A stretch of 54,964 nt of DNA from Bacilli bacterium (lineage in GTDB: Bacteria; Bacillota_I; Bacilli_A; RFN20; CAG-826): contig JAKSUZ010000008.1 in the NCBI GenBank assembly GCA_024408505.1, positions 1-54,964 on the forward strand. Reading direction: 5' to 3'. This document shows positions 26,883-36,646 of the stretch, piece after piece. Made by a program: the position numbers and the translations under genes. Below the pieces are notes generated by a model. That model saw only the letters and a program-made list of their open reading frames with translations. It was not told the origin of the DNA and did no database searches. Positions within the stretch are counted from its first letter, which is position 1. Every line of letters starts with the position of its first letter.

Positions 26883-27696
26883 ATTTAAAACTTTATTATT
26901 ATTTACATCGACTTTTGTTTTGACTAGTTGCGGTTCACAAAAACAACCTGATTGGAATTTATATACAATTACTGCTAATGCACCTCAATATAAAATTCAA
27001 GGAATTGAAAAAAAATATCAAGCAAACACTGAAGTTAATTTATTGATAAAACCTATTAATTCTTCTATCTTATTGCCAAGTACGGAAGATGTGATTCTAT
27101 ATGGCGGAAATGATTACACGTATAACCCAGAAACTGGTGAACTCAGTTTTATTATTAATCAAGATATTAGGCTTGACGTGATATCAAAATCTGTTTACGG
27201 GGAAGCAATCACTCGGGATGAAGCGGCTATATGGCTTAACGCACATTATAATCCAAAAGAGCATTTTACTTGGACTACAGAAACCATTACTTGGGATTTA
27301 CCGGGCGTTAAATTTCCCGATTCTGAAATAACGAATTTGTTTAAAGAAATAACGACAATAGAGATTACAACTAACAATGGTGAATTTAAAATAACTAATG
27401 ACACACACGAAGAAATAGAACGCGAAATAAGCCTCGATTTATTGGATAAAAACATAGCCTACTATTACTTAAATGACTCTCAATTAACGCTGTGTGTGAA
27501 TGTACCGCCATCAAAATTTAGACCAGCAACTGGTAGTTTTTGTGCCTATATGACTTTTAATGAAAAAATGGTGACAAATAGCGCATATATGTACTTCGAT
27601 AACTATTTACCTGCTTCTGAAGAATACCACCCAAAATCAGAAATTAATGGTGTGTTTCACTATACAATTGATCCGATTTTAAAGGAGGCAAAATAG
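26872..27696 (+). CDS. lipoprotein, trio member 2
   Basis: 274 residues. Lipobox LTSC. Same two-domain plan as its neighbours: ILLPSTEDVILYGGNDYTYNP..., then TRDEAAIWLNAHYNPKEHF. A Shine-Dalgarno-like TTGGAG sits inside the previous gene. Overlap with member 1 and a 1-bp gap to member 3 indicate one operon. Confidence 0.75.
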   Translation: MPTKFKTLLLFTSTFVLTSCGSQKQPDWNLYTITANAPQYKIQGIEKKYQANTEVNLLIKPINSSILLPSTEDVILYGGNDYTYNPETGELSFIINQDIRLDVISKSVYGEAITRDEAAIWLNAHYNPKEHFTWTTETITWDLPGVKFPDSEITNLFKEITTIEITTNNGEFKITNDTHEEIEREISLDLLDKNIAYYYLNDSQLTLCVNVPPSKFRPATGSFCAYMTFNEKMVTNSAYMYFDNYLPASEEYHPKSEINGVFHYTIDPILKEAK

Positions 27697-27697
27697 T

Positions 27698-28546
27698 ATG
27701 AGAAAAATTGGTCGCTTAGCGGTTTTAACGTTAGCGTTACCATTTACCACTAGTTGCAATGGCAATGCCTGTACACTTGAAATAAATGCTAAATTTTGCA
27801 CGGTTGAAGGTTTAAAAGAAACATATAATTCTGGTGAAAAGGTACATTTAAAGGTGACTCCCTATCCATATTTTGAATTACCTCCTCAAAAAGACATAGC
27901 TATACATGGTGCCTCTGATTTTGATTATGATTACGCAAACGGCGAAATAAGTTTTAACATAAACACTAATGCCACATTAGTGATAAATGGAGTATCATCA
28001 TTCGGCGGCCAAGAAATAGGTTATGTAGGCGCACAAAATTGGTGGAATCATCATAAAGGAGGTTATGAAATAGCCAAATTGCATTACCAATATTCTTTTG
28101 AAGAAGTAGAAGATCCAACTAGTCCACAATATCAACTTGTTTTAGGACTAATTAATTCAATATTCAAATTAGAACCAGATGATCCCTATATTATTACAAA
28201 TTTTGCTGGCGATATCACAGAATATTATCCCGACAATATTCAATTAGGCGTAAGTGGAAAATGGCTTATCGGTACACATACATTATGCGTGGCTAACAAT
28301 CAATCCACACTAATATCAGGACCAGATCAATTAGCTGTTTATTTTGATAGAATACAAGCCACTACAGCATCAACTATAGACGCGATTGGTTATATGCATT
28401 GGATTGGTAGCGGCTCAAAAGGTGGATGTGATAGTGTGCAATATACTGTAGATAATGTAGTGGTAGATTTTCCTCTTGAAGATGGCAGCATATATCATAG
28501 CGACCCGATTAGTGGCTTTGTGCAAATAGATCTGACTTTCTTTTAA
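27698..28546 (+). CDS. lipoprotein, trio member 3
   Basis: 282 residues. Lipobox TTSC. Same plan: YFELPPQKDIAIHGASDFDY, then GYVGAQNWWNHHKGGYE. A strong AAAGGAGG precedes the start. The gene ends 3 bp from the end of mfd, with which it converges. The trio replaces the spoVT/yabM/yabN segment found between mfd and rqcP in B. subtilis. Confidence 0.75.
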   Translation: MRKIGRLAVLTLALPFTTSCNGNACTLEINAKFCTVEGLKETYNSGEKVHLKVTPYPYFELPPQKDIAIHGASDFDYDYANGEISFNINTNATLVINGVSSFGGQEIGYVGAQNWWNHHKGGYEIAKLHYQYSFEEVEDPTSPQYQLVLGLINSIFKLEPDDPYIITNFAGDITEYYPDNIQLGVSGKWLIGTHTLCVANNQSTLISGPDQLAVYFDRIQATTASTIDAIGYMHWIGSGSKGGCDSVQYTVDNVVVDFPLEDGSIYHSDPISGFVQIDLTFF

Positions 28547-28549
28547 AAA

Positions 28550-31500
28550 TTATTTAGACAGATATAATTTATGAATTTTATCGCTAATCTTTTCTAAATC
28601 ATTAAGCCATAATTCATTTTTCTTAAGTTCTAATCTTAATTCTTTTTTTAAGTATGAAATTTTTAATCTATCCATAAACGGATATAAAACATCAAAGAGT
28701 TTAACCGCTATACCGTTCTTTGAACAAAACGAATCCGATAAGAAGATTACTATGCGATTATCAAATTCTCTAATATTTCTAAATTCCTCTGAAGATGTAA
28801 TTAGATCCACTTTCTTTTTAATTAAAAGATTATTAACCTCTAATGGAATTCTTCCATAGATATCTTTTAATTTCTTTTTAATCTTGTTAACTGTTTTAAC
28901 ATCTTCTGCGTTTTCAATCTCTTGATAAACTTCGACTTTCTCGCTCTTTATGATGTAATCATTTGGAATATATGCATCTAATGATAAAAGTTTATTAGGC
29001 TTATGCTCTACGATAATTTCATTTTTATGTTTACTTACCGCTTCGTTTAATAATTTAACGTATAAATCAATTCCAATTGAATCAATAAATCCAGCTTGTT
29101 CTCTTCCTAACATATCGCCCGCTCCACGAATCATTAAATCTCGTTGAGCGATTTTATAACCACTACCCAATTCCGCGAATTCTTGGATTGCTCTTAAGCG
29201 CTTCATTGCTTCATTATTCATTGTTTTATTAGGATTATAGAAAAGATACGCATACGCAATACGATCACTTCGACCAACTCTTCCTTTAATTTGATAGAGT
29301 TGTGCTAAACCAAACATATCTGCATTTTCTACGATAATCATATTTGCGTTAGGAACATCAATCCCATTCTCAATAATCGAGGTTGCAACAAGTAAATTGA
29401 TATCACCTGCATAAAAGCGCAACATAACATCTTCAATAGCTTCTCGACTCATTTGACCGTGTACTACACCGATTTTCGCTGACGGAACCATTGTGGATAA
29501 ACGCGCAGCGACTGCATGAATTGAATAAACATTATTATGAACATAGAAGATTTGTCCATCGCGCGATAATTCTCTTTCAATCAATTCTTTTGCAATCGGT
29601 TCACTATAAGGAGTGACGTAAGTTTGAATTGGATTACGTAATTTAGGAGCAGTATTAATTTGACTTAATGAACGAACGCCTACTAATGACATTTGTAAAG
29701 TTCTAGGAATTGGTGTCGCACTTAAAGATAAAACATCTACGTCCCTTTTAATTTCTTTAATTCTTTCTTTTTGTTCAACGCCAAAACGTTGTTCTTCATC
29801 CACTACTAATAAACCAAGATTATTAAAGACGATATCTTTACTTAATAAACGATGTGTACCAATTATTAAATGAGTTTTGCCTTCCTTTATTTCTTTAATA
29901 TATTGCCGTTGTTCATGCAACGGGATTAATCGGGAGAACACTGCTATTTTAATTCCAAACGATGCAAAACGAACTTTCGCTAATTCATAATGCTGGCGAC
30001 ATAATAAAGTAGTAGGACATAATAGTGCAGCCTGCTTTCCTGCATTAATACACTTAAAAATCGCTCTAAACGCTACTTCGGTTTTACCAAAGCCGACATC
30101 TCCGCATAATAAACGATCCATCGGATAAGGTCTTTCCATATCATCACGAATTTCGCGATACGCTTCTTCTTGATCATCGGTTAAGCGATGCACAAATTCT
30201 GAATTAAATTTTTCTTGAAGCTCATCATCTTGAGGGAACGCAAATCCAGGGATTGATGCTCTTTCTTTATATAAAGTTGATAATCTTTGTGTTAATTCAC
30301 TTAATCTCTCTCTAATCTTTTCTTTGGTTTTATCCCAAGTCTTGCTATTAAGGCTAGATAGTTTAGGAGTGACGCCCTCCCGACCGGCATATTTTCTTAC
30401 TAATCTAAATTGGTTTAGTGGAACATATAATTTATCTTCATTCGCATATTCTAGATGTAAGAAATCTCGATGCACTCCATCAACTTCAAGTGTTTCAATA
30501 TCTACGAATTTACCAATACCGTTATATTCATGAACAACATAATCACCTGGTTTAAGATCTTCATAGGAATGTAAGATCGCACCTTCTTTAAACTTGGCGG
30601 TAAATCTAGATGACTGAGTTTTAAAATTAAATAATTCACGAGCGGTTAAAACTGCAATCTTTTCTTGATATAATTCAAATCCTTCATTCAAAGAATAAAT
30701 TGAAATACCTATATCTTTAGTAGGAATATCTAGTCCATTTGTCTCTTCAAAATCAATTTTGTTTTCCTTTAAAAGAGCCTCTATATTTTTCTTTTGTGAG
30801 ACATTCGCTAAAGCGATAATTACTTTCTGATTATTCTTTAAATAAGTAAGAATCGTATTTAACGAATTACTAGTTCCATCTGTTACAATCGGACGAACTG
30901 TGAACACAATATCAGTATTATTTTCTTTATATTTTTTAGTATGAATAATCTTTTTATGCTGAGTTAATAATTCAATTCTTTGGAACAATTCAAGATGAGA
31001 AATAACTTTCCCATCATCTTTAAGTTCATCAAGATAATCGATGCTTTCTTTACGGAGTAATTCGCTAGAAGTTCTAAACTGTTCATCATTAGAGTAAATC
31101 ACTAAATCAGCATCAAAATAATCAAATAATGAATAATGTTTATCTTGTAGATAACCATAATATTTATAAAGGTTATCACTTGATTCATAATTTAATAATC
31201 GTTCAATATCTTCATTTGTTTTATTCTTTAATGACTCATATTGTTCATTACTTAAATTATCTCTATCATCTTCAGCTTGTAATGTTAACTTACGTTTAAT
31301 AAAGGAGAATTCGCTACTAGAAAATAAAATGTCACTAGCAGGCACAATTTCTACTTCATTAATCTTCTTAATACTTTCTTGGGTCGCAATATCAAAATAA
31401 GCGATTGATTCAATTTCGTTATCAAACAACGATAAACGAATCGGTTGATCATGATTAATTGAATAAATATCAATAATATCGCCACGTTTTGCGAATTCTA

Positions 31501-31957
31501 ATGAATGATCTATTTTATTAACTCGATAATATCCGCTTCTAAGTAACTTATTAATTAAATCATCAACATTGATTGTAGTGCCTACTTCTAATTTAATGGT
31601 TAAATCCTTAAATAAATCAGGCGAGGGTAAATAGCGAAGTACACTTGCAGGATGCGCCACTACAATTTTATTTTTCGCATGAATAATTTCATTAAGTGCA
31701 TATAAACGATGCGATACTAATTCTTTTGAGGTTGCTAGACTCTCCGCTCTAAGTAATTCATCCGCTGGAAATAAAATCACTTTCTCATCACCAACTAGAC
31801 TCGATAATAAGTTAGCAATTCTTTGTGCATTGTATAAATTGGAAGCTAGAACTAATATATTTTCTTTCTTTTCTTGATAATAGGTAGCAAGTAATAATGA
31901 CACCCCTAAAGTATCATCCACGACAAAAATCCCCGATTTCGTTTTTAGGGGGGGCAT
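28550..31957 (-). CDS. mfd: transcription-repair coupling factor
   Basis: 1135 residues from the first in-frame ATG. It removes stalled RNA polymerase and recruits UvrA. The N-terminal UvrB-like part runs to about 430, then the CarD-like polymerase-binding domain (LKPGDYVVHEYNGIGKF) near 465. Then come the helicase motor with GDVGFGKTE (Walker A), DEEQRFG (motif II) and GRVGRSDR (motif VI), and the TRCF C-terminal domain. The ATG is far from the only good Shine-Dalgarno sequence (AAGGAGGT at about 32013-32006). The frame stays open up to it, so the true start may be ACG at 31999, adding 14 residues. Confidence 0.96.
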   Translation of the reverse strand: MPPLKTKSGIFVVDDTLGVSLLLATYYQEKKENILVLASNLYNAQRIANLLSSLVGDEKVILFPADELLRAESLATSKELVSHRLYALNEIIHAKNKIVVAHPASVLRYLPSPDLFKDLTIKLEVGTTINVDDLINKLLRSGYYRVNKIDHSLEFAKRGDIIDIYSINHDQPIRLSLFDNEIESIAYFDIATQESIKKINEVEIVPASDILFSSSEFSFIKRKLTLQAEDDRDNLSNEQYESLKNKTNEDIERLLNYESSDNLYKYYGYLQDKHYSLFDYFDADLVIYSNDEQFRTSSELLRKESIDYLDELKDDGKVISHLELFQRIELLTQHKKIIHTKKYKENNTDIVFTVRPIVTDGTSNSLNTILTYLKNNQKVIIALANVSQKKNIEALLKENKIDFEETNGLDIPTKDIGISIYSLNEGFELYQEKIAVLTARELFNFKTQSSRFTAKFKEGAILHSYEDLKPGDYVVHEYNGIGKFVDIETLEVDGVHRDFLHLEYANEDKLYVPLNQFRLVRKYAGREGVTPKLSSLNSKTWDKTKEKIRERLSELTQRLSTLYKERASIPGFAFPQDDELQEKFNSEFVHRLTDDQEEAYREIRDDMERPYPMDRLLCGDVGFGKTEVAFRAIFKCINAGKQAALLCPTTLLCRQHYELAKVRFASFGIKIAVFSRLIPLHEQRQYIKEIKEGKTHLIIGTHRLLSKDIVFNNLGLLVVDEEQRFGVEQKERIKEIKRDVDVLSLSATPIPRTLQMSLVGVRSLSQINTAPKLRNPIQTYVTPYSEPIAKELIERELSRDGQIFYVHNNVYSIHAVAARLSTMVPSAKIGVVHGQMSREAIEDVMLRFYAGDINLLVATSIIENGIDVPNANMIIVENADMFGLAQLYQIKGRVGRSDRIAYAYLFYNPNKTMNNEAMKRLRAIQEFAELGSGYKIAQRDLMIRGAGDMLGREQAGFIDSIGIDLYVKLLNEAVSKHKNEIIVEHKPNKLLSLDAYIPNDYIIKSEKVEVYQEIENAEDVKTVNKIKKKLKDIYGRIPLEVNNLLIKKKVDLITSSEEFRNIREFDNRIVIFLSDSFCSKNGIAVKLFDVLYPFMDRLKISYLKKELRLELKKNELWLNDLEKISDKIHKLYLSK

Positions 31958-32063
31958 GGCATTATTGCCTTTTAAAACACTAAGTAAGTTAGTGTCCGTA
32001 AAGATACCTCCTTACATAGGTAGTAATATATCACAATATATTATTGAGCGCTAATAAATTAAT

Positions 32064-33374
32064 TTATTTAAAGCTAGCGGGCTTAATTTCAGCTATTTTA
32101 CTTTTGCTACCTTTAATTACTACACCGGGATTAGAAGAATAAATCCTAGTCGTAAATACATATTCGCCATTATTAAGATAAATCTCACATATTGAAGTAT
32201 CAAAAATAATATCGACTTTGTTAATTTTAATATTATATTTTCGATCCGGCCGATTAGCGCCATTACATTTAAAATGAGTAGCCATTCTATTTTTATTAAA
32301 TTTAATTACCAGTGAATTTCCTAAAATAACTTGCGTATCCTTAGTTATATTAAATTTAGCGAGGAATCGTTTACCTTTATAAGAATTAGCATTTTTAAAC
32401 TTTTGATATAAATTTGTGATTTCCTTAATTGGTTGCTGATAGATTTTATTATTTTTAAGTTTTAATTCTCTAGGCAAAGTAAGGCAATGTTTCCATCCTT
32501 CTTTTTCTTCTAAGTAAGAATAACTAGCGCCTTCTAGTCCTGCCCATCCAATTAGGATTCTTCTACCTTTAGGATCCACAAACACTTGAGGAGCGTAGAA
32601 ATCATATCCTAAATCCCACTCAATGTAATTGCTCTTACTAATCTTATTAATCGCATAACCAGAAGAAAATATATTTTTAAAACGATTGGATTCAGTTTTT
32701 ATACCCTGTGGCGAGAAAGAATATATTTTATTTTGACTAAGTATGAAGATGCTTGGGCATTCAAACATATACCCTAAATCCTTACTTTTATAATTTTTAA
32801 CTAATTTAAAATGCTCTAAGTCTTTACTACTATATAAAAGGTAAGATCCATGATTGTCTTTACTTCTAGCGCCTAAAACCATATAAAAGTTTTGGCCTTC
32901 TTTAAATACATATGGATCTCTTACATGCAAAGATAAATTAGAAGGATAGTCTTTATTAGTGAAAATTACTTTTTTATTAGTGAAATGAATTCCATCTTTT
33001 GATTCAACTCGCATAGTATTGCTTTCACGCCCAGTTAAAACATAATCGTAATTACCTTTATGTTTAACACTACCGGTATAAAACAAATATAGTTTATTTT
33101 TGCAAATAATAGCAGACCCACTATAGGCCCCGTCTTGATCTCGTTTACTATTAGGGGAAATGGCTAGGCCTTGAAATTTATAATGAATAAAGTCTTTAGT
33201 GGAATAATGTCCCCAATAACATTCGCGTTTTAAAGTTGAATGTGGATTATTTTGATAAAAGATATGAAATTCATTATTAAAATAACATAACCCATTCGGA
33301 TCGTTTAAACGTCCTGAATTAGGATATAAATGAAAACCAGGTAAGAACTTTTTTAAGCTTGACAAGATAAACAC
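32064..33374 (-). CDS. GH32 sucrose-6-phosphate hydrolase
   Basis: 436 residues, start GTG at 33374 inside the end of the PTS gene (22-bp overlap). GH32 motifs: RLNDPNG (Asp nucleophile, near residue 24), RDPYVF (transition-state Asp) and ECPSIF (acid/base Glu). It should split sucrose 6-phosphate delivered by the upstream permease into glucose 6-phosphate and fructose. No signal peptide, so it is cytoplasmic. A related fructan substrate cannot be excluded. Confidence 0.88.
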   Translation of the reverse strand: MFILSSLKKFLPGFHLYPNSGRLNDPNGLCYFNNEFHIFYQNNPHSTLKRECYWGHYSTKDFIHYKFQGLAISPNSKRDQDGAYSGSAIICKNKLYLFYTGSVKHKGNYDYVLTGRESNTMRVESKDGIHFTNKKVIFTNKDYPSNLSLHVRDPYVFKEGQNFYMVLGARSKDNHGSYLLYSSKDLEHFKLVKNYKSKDLGYMFECPSIFILSQNKIYSFSPQGIKTESNRFKNIFSSGYAINKISKSNYIEWDLGYDFYAPQVFVDPKGRRILIGWAGLEGASYSYLEEKEGWKHCLTLPRELKLKNNKIYQQPIKEITNLYQKFKNANSYKGKRFLAKFNITKDTQVILGNSLVIKFNKNRMATHFKCNGANRPDRKYNIKINKVDIIFDTSICEIYLNNGEYVFTTRIYSSNPGVVIKGSKSKIAEIKPASFK

Positions 33375-35251
33375 TTCCCTTCTCTATTCATCGATTCTTT
33401 TGATAGTACACTTATCTTTTTAAATTCAGCCGAATTTGTAATGATAATCGGAGTGGTAATATCGTATCCTTTCTTCTTTAACAATTTTAAATTTACTTTG
33501 ACAAGTAAGTCTCCACGTTTAACCGTATCTCCAGTCTTTTTATATGCTTCAAAGCCTTCACCTTTTAATTGAACTGTGTTAATACCGACATGAATCAATA
33601 CTTCAATTCCGTCCTTTGATAATCCTAGTGCATGTTTAGTCTCAAATAAAGTTTCTAATTTACCATCAAACGGCGCATAAACATAACCGAACCCATCTTT
33701 ATCCATTGTAGGCACTACCGCTAAACCTTTACCTAAAACACCTTTAGAGAAGGTCTTATCCTTAACCTGCTTTAAAGGAATGACTTTACCTTCGATTGGA
33801 TTACCAACTTCGTTCTTATTTAATTTTTCATATACAACTTTTAAAACTGGTTCTGTTGCTTTTTCATCTTTATAAAGAATAAAGGAAACCACAAACGCTA
33901 CGCCAGAAGCAATACCAATACCTGCTAAGTAAAGTAATAAGTTTCTGACTTCAAACATCGTAATTAAAATACCGAAGATACCAGTTACTCCATATGCATT
34001 AGCTTTAACACCAAGTAGTGCCACAAACCATCCGCCAACTGCACCACCAATGCAACCTGCAATTAATGGTTTTTTAAATCTTAAGTTCACACCAAACAAG
34101 GCTGGTTCAGTAATACCCAAATATGCAGAAAGGGCGCCAGGGAACGCAATCGCTTTAAGTTTTTTATCTTTAGTTTTAACGGCAACTGCTAAAGCCGCTG
34201 CGCCTTGAGCGGTATTAACACAGGTTGCGATTGGCATCCATGGGTTAAAGTGAGTTTTAGCTAATAATCCCGCTTCAAGAGCGTTATACATATGATGTAG
34301 ACCGACAATAACCGTTAAAGCATAAATACCACCTATGATTAATCCGCCAAATCCATATGGGATTGAAATGAACCATTCACATGCATATAACACAGCGTTT
34401 TCTGCAGTTGAGAATATTGGAGCGATAATAATGAATGAAGCCGCTCCTGTAATTAATACGGATAATAAAGGAGTAACAAATAGATCAATCATTTCTGGAA
34501 CAATCTTATGTAGTTTCTTTTCGCAGAATGATAAGAGCCAGATCGAAATAATAATCGGAATTACGTGACCCTGGAATCCAGTTAAATACACTCGCCATTC
34601 ACCAATTTGAAATAGAGTAATTTTTGCTAACTCTTCTTCCGTCATGGAAGCAATATTCCAAGCATTAGTAAGACCTGGATGGACCAAGATAATACCAACC
34701 ACCGCAGCCAATAATTTATTACATTTAAATACACCTGCTGCGGATACAGCAATTAGAATTGGAAGACAAGCAAATGCAGCATTAGAGATATTGTGGAACA
34801 ATACATACCACACATTTTCGCTCCATGCCGGATCCCAACTTGGAATCTTGGTAATGCCTTCTAAGATTCCCATTAAAATTCCACATGCGACAATCGCTGG
34901 AATAATAGGAACAAAGATATCACCTAAAGTTTTAATGACTCTAAAGAAAACATTTTGTTTACTAACTGCATCTTTTTTAACTTCTTCGGTACTTTTAACT
35001 TCAATATGTCCAATCTTCACCATTTCTTCATACACTTTGTTAACAGTACCCGTTCCAATTACAATTTGAACTTGCCCGGCAGCCACAAACATGCCCTTAA
35101 CCCCATCGATATTCTCTAATTTCTTTTTATCAACCTTAGAGTTATCCGAGATGACAATTCTTAAACGAGTTGCACAATGAGCGGCTGAGATTATGTTTTT
35201 ATCCGTCCCGATAGCTTCTAAAATTTCTTTAGCGCACTTTTTATAATCCAT
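33353..35251 (-). CDS. PTS sucrose/beta-glucoside transporter, fused IIB-IIC-IIA
   Basis: 632 residues from ATG at 35251, chosen because AAGGAGAAGG stands just before it. Order of domains: EIIB (about 1-90, phosphocysteine in AAHCATRLRIV), EIIC (about 105-460, with GITEPALFGVNLR), EIIA (about 480-620, active His in VLIHVGINTVQL). It imports and phosphorylates the sugar. The coupled GH32 gene points to sucrose. A promoter with a perfect palindrome lies upstream. Confidence 0.9.
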   Translation of the reverse strand: MDYKKCAKEILEAIGTDKNIISAAHCATRLRIVISDNSKVDKKKLENIDGVKGMFVAAGQVQIVIGTGTVNKVYEEMVKIGHIEVKSTEEVKKDAVSKQNVFFRVIKTLGDIFVPIIPAIVACGILMGILEGITKIPSWDPAWSENVWYVLFHNISNAAFACLPILIAVSAAGVFKCNKLLAAVVGIILVHPGLTNAWNIASMTEEELAKITLFQIGEWRVYLTGFQGHVIPIIISIWLLSFCEKKLHKIVPEMIDLFVTPLLSVLITGAASFIIIAPIFSTAENAVLYACEWFISIPYGFGGLIIGGIYALTVIVGLHHMYNALEAGLLAKTHFNPWMPIATCVNTAQGAAALAVAVKTKDKKLKAIAFPGALSAYLGITEPALFGVNLRFKKPLIAGCIGGAVGGWFVALLGVKANAYGVTGIFGILITMFEVRNLLLYLAGIGIASGVAFVVSFILYKDEKATEPVLKVVYEKLNKNEVGNPIEGKVIPLKQVKDKTFSKGVLGKGLAVVPTMDKDGFGYVYAPFDGKLETLFETKHALGLSKDGIEVLIHVGINTVQLKGEGFEAYKKTGDTVKRGDLLVKVNLKLLKKKGYDITTPIIITNSAEFKKISVLSKESMNREGKCLSCQA

Positions 35252-35270
35252 AACCTTCTCCTTAATTTTA

Positions 35271-35343
35271 TTCATGGTAAAAGAAGAGATTTTTAATCAT
35301 CTCAGCTTAACCATGAATAAATGTTATTCATGAGAATATTATA
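35271..35343 (-). promoter_or_regulatory. promoter, operator and leader hairpin of the sucrose operon
   Basis: On the minus strand TATAAT (35343-35338) is followed by a perfect palindrome at 35332-35312 with arms CATGAATAA/TTATTCATG and a 3-nt centre. It sits on the expected transcription start, a standard repressor position. Further down, CATGGT/ACCATG and GAGAT/ATCTC arms (about 35316-35274) can form a hairpin in the leader before the ribosome binding site. A LacI/GntR-type sugar repressor is likely; none is encoded nearby. Confidence 0.6.
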
Positions 35344-35388
35344 CAACAATTAAAACTAGCTTAAAAATATGGTTTTTATCTAATTAAA

Positions 35389-36363
35389 TTACTTATTTTT
35401 GCCTTGTCTAACGTTACTAGCAAAATCATGTAACGTGAAGGATAAGGATTTACCTAATGCAATGGACTTAATGACGTCCGCAAGTAAAGGCGCAACACTA
35501 AGGACTTTAATCTTTTTGCACCATTTCTCAGGTGGAAGTGGAATAGTATCAGTAATAACCATTTCATCTAATGCTGAATGATTAATATGTTCAATCGCAC
35601 TACCTGAAAGGATGGCGTGTGTGATAACCGCAAAGACTTTCTTTGCACCTAATTCTTTTAATTTATCCGCTGCGTGACAAAGAGTGCCACATGTATCAGC
35701 GATATCATCAACGATAATGCAGTTCTTACCTTTAACATCACCAACAATCGCAACAATTTCACTTACATTTGGTCTAGTTCTACGTTTATCGATAATGACT
35801 AATGAAGCATTTAACTTGCTTGCTAAACGAGATGCACGAACGACACCGCCATGATCAGGAGACACGCAAGCAAGATTATTTAATTTCTTTCTTTCAAAAT
35901 AATCAGAGAAGATGTTAATTGCGCTAATATCATCAACTGGAATATCAAAGAAACCTTGAATAGCGGCTGCGTGTAAATCCATACAAATCACACGATCTGC
36001 ACCAGCAGTAGTAATTAAATTAGCCACAAGTTTCGCGGTAATTGGTTGACGTGGTTTTGCTTTCCTTTCTTGACGAGCGAATCCATAGTAAGGAATTACT
36101 ACGTTTACGCTTTTTGCGCTTGCTCTTTTTAAAGCATCTACACAAATTAAGAGTTCCATTAATCTTTCAGTCACTGGACAACATGTTGATTGAATTACAT
36201 ATACATCATCACCACGGAAGGTTTCGTTACATTCAAATAAGATCTCTCCATCCGCAAAATGCGCGACTTTTGTATCTAACACCGGGACCCCGAGACGTTG
36301 CGAAATCGCCTTAGTCATTTTGTGATTAGCAGTGAGACTAATTAATTTAACTCTTTTTAACAT
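35389..36363 (-). CDS. prs: ribose-phosphate pyrophosphokinase
   Basis: 324 residues. It makes PRPP from ribose 5-phosphate and ATP for nucleotide, His and Trp synthesis. Motifs: FADGEILFECNETFRGDDVY, ATP loop RQERKAKPRQPITAK, ribose-phosphate loop IIVDDIADTCGTL. Ribosome binding site AAGGAG. The promoter is TATAAT near 36398, preceded by a palindrome TTTATTC/GAATAAA. Confidence 0.95.
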   Translation of the reverse strand: MLKRVKLISLTANHKMTKAISQRLGVPVLDTKVAHFADGEILFECNETFRGDDVYVIQSTCCPVTERLMELLICVDALKRASAKSVNVVIPYYGFARQERKAKPRQPITAKLVANLITTAGADRVICMDLHAAAIQGFFDIPVDDISAINIFSDYFERKKLNNLACVSPDHGGVVRASRLASKLNASLVIIDKRRTRPNVSEIVAIVGDVKGKNCIIVDDIADTCGTLCHAADKLKELGAKKVFAVITHAILSGSAIEHINHSALDEMVITDTIPLPPEKWCKKIKVLSVAPLLADVIKSIALGKSLSFTLHDFASNVRQGKNK

Positions 36364-36420
36364 AAGTTTCTCCTTATGAGTAGCAAAACTATTATACTTT
36401 ATTCATAGAATAAAAACATC

Positions 36421-36450
36421 ATAAAAAAATGTAAGCGGTTTCCCACTTAC
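36421..36450 (-). terminator. terminator between the zinc-ribbon gene and prs
   Basis: On the minus strand the stem GTAAGtGG/CCgCTTAC with a short A-rich loop is followed by ATTTTTTTAT. It should end the transcript of the 36-residue protein before the prs promoter. Confidence 0.75.
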
Positions 36451-36467
36451 ATTCTTTCGTTATTTTA

Positions 36468-36578
36468 TTAGTCTTCGATCTTTTCAAGCTTTTCAAAAGG
36501 TGCGCCACAAACCGGGCAAGGTTCGCCTTTTTCTACTTCTACATCTGCACCGCAGACTGGACAATGATATTTCGCCAT
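36468..36578 (-). CDS. 36-residue rubredoxin-like/zinc-ribbon protein
   Basis: MAKYHCPVCGADVEVEKGEP starts a 36-residue protein with two CPVCG knuckles 15 residues apart (Cys6/9 and Cys21/24), followed by an acidic tail. The spacing fits a small metal-binding (Zn or Fe) ribbon of the rubredoxin-like type. A perfect AAGGAG stands before the ATG and a terminator after the stop, so it is a real gene. It is divergent from a superoxide reductase gene 68 bp away, so it may donate electrons to it; that is inference. Confidence 0.8.
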   Translation of the reverse strand: MAKYHCPVCGADVEVEKGEPCPVCGAPFEKLEKIED

Positions 36579-36646
36579 AAAGTCTCCTTATCTATATTTA
36601 AAGTATAGCATTAGAAATGGTATGATTAAAGTAAAGGAGATATCTT

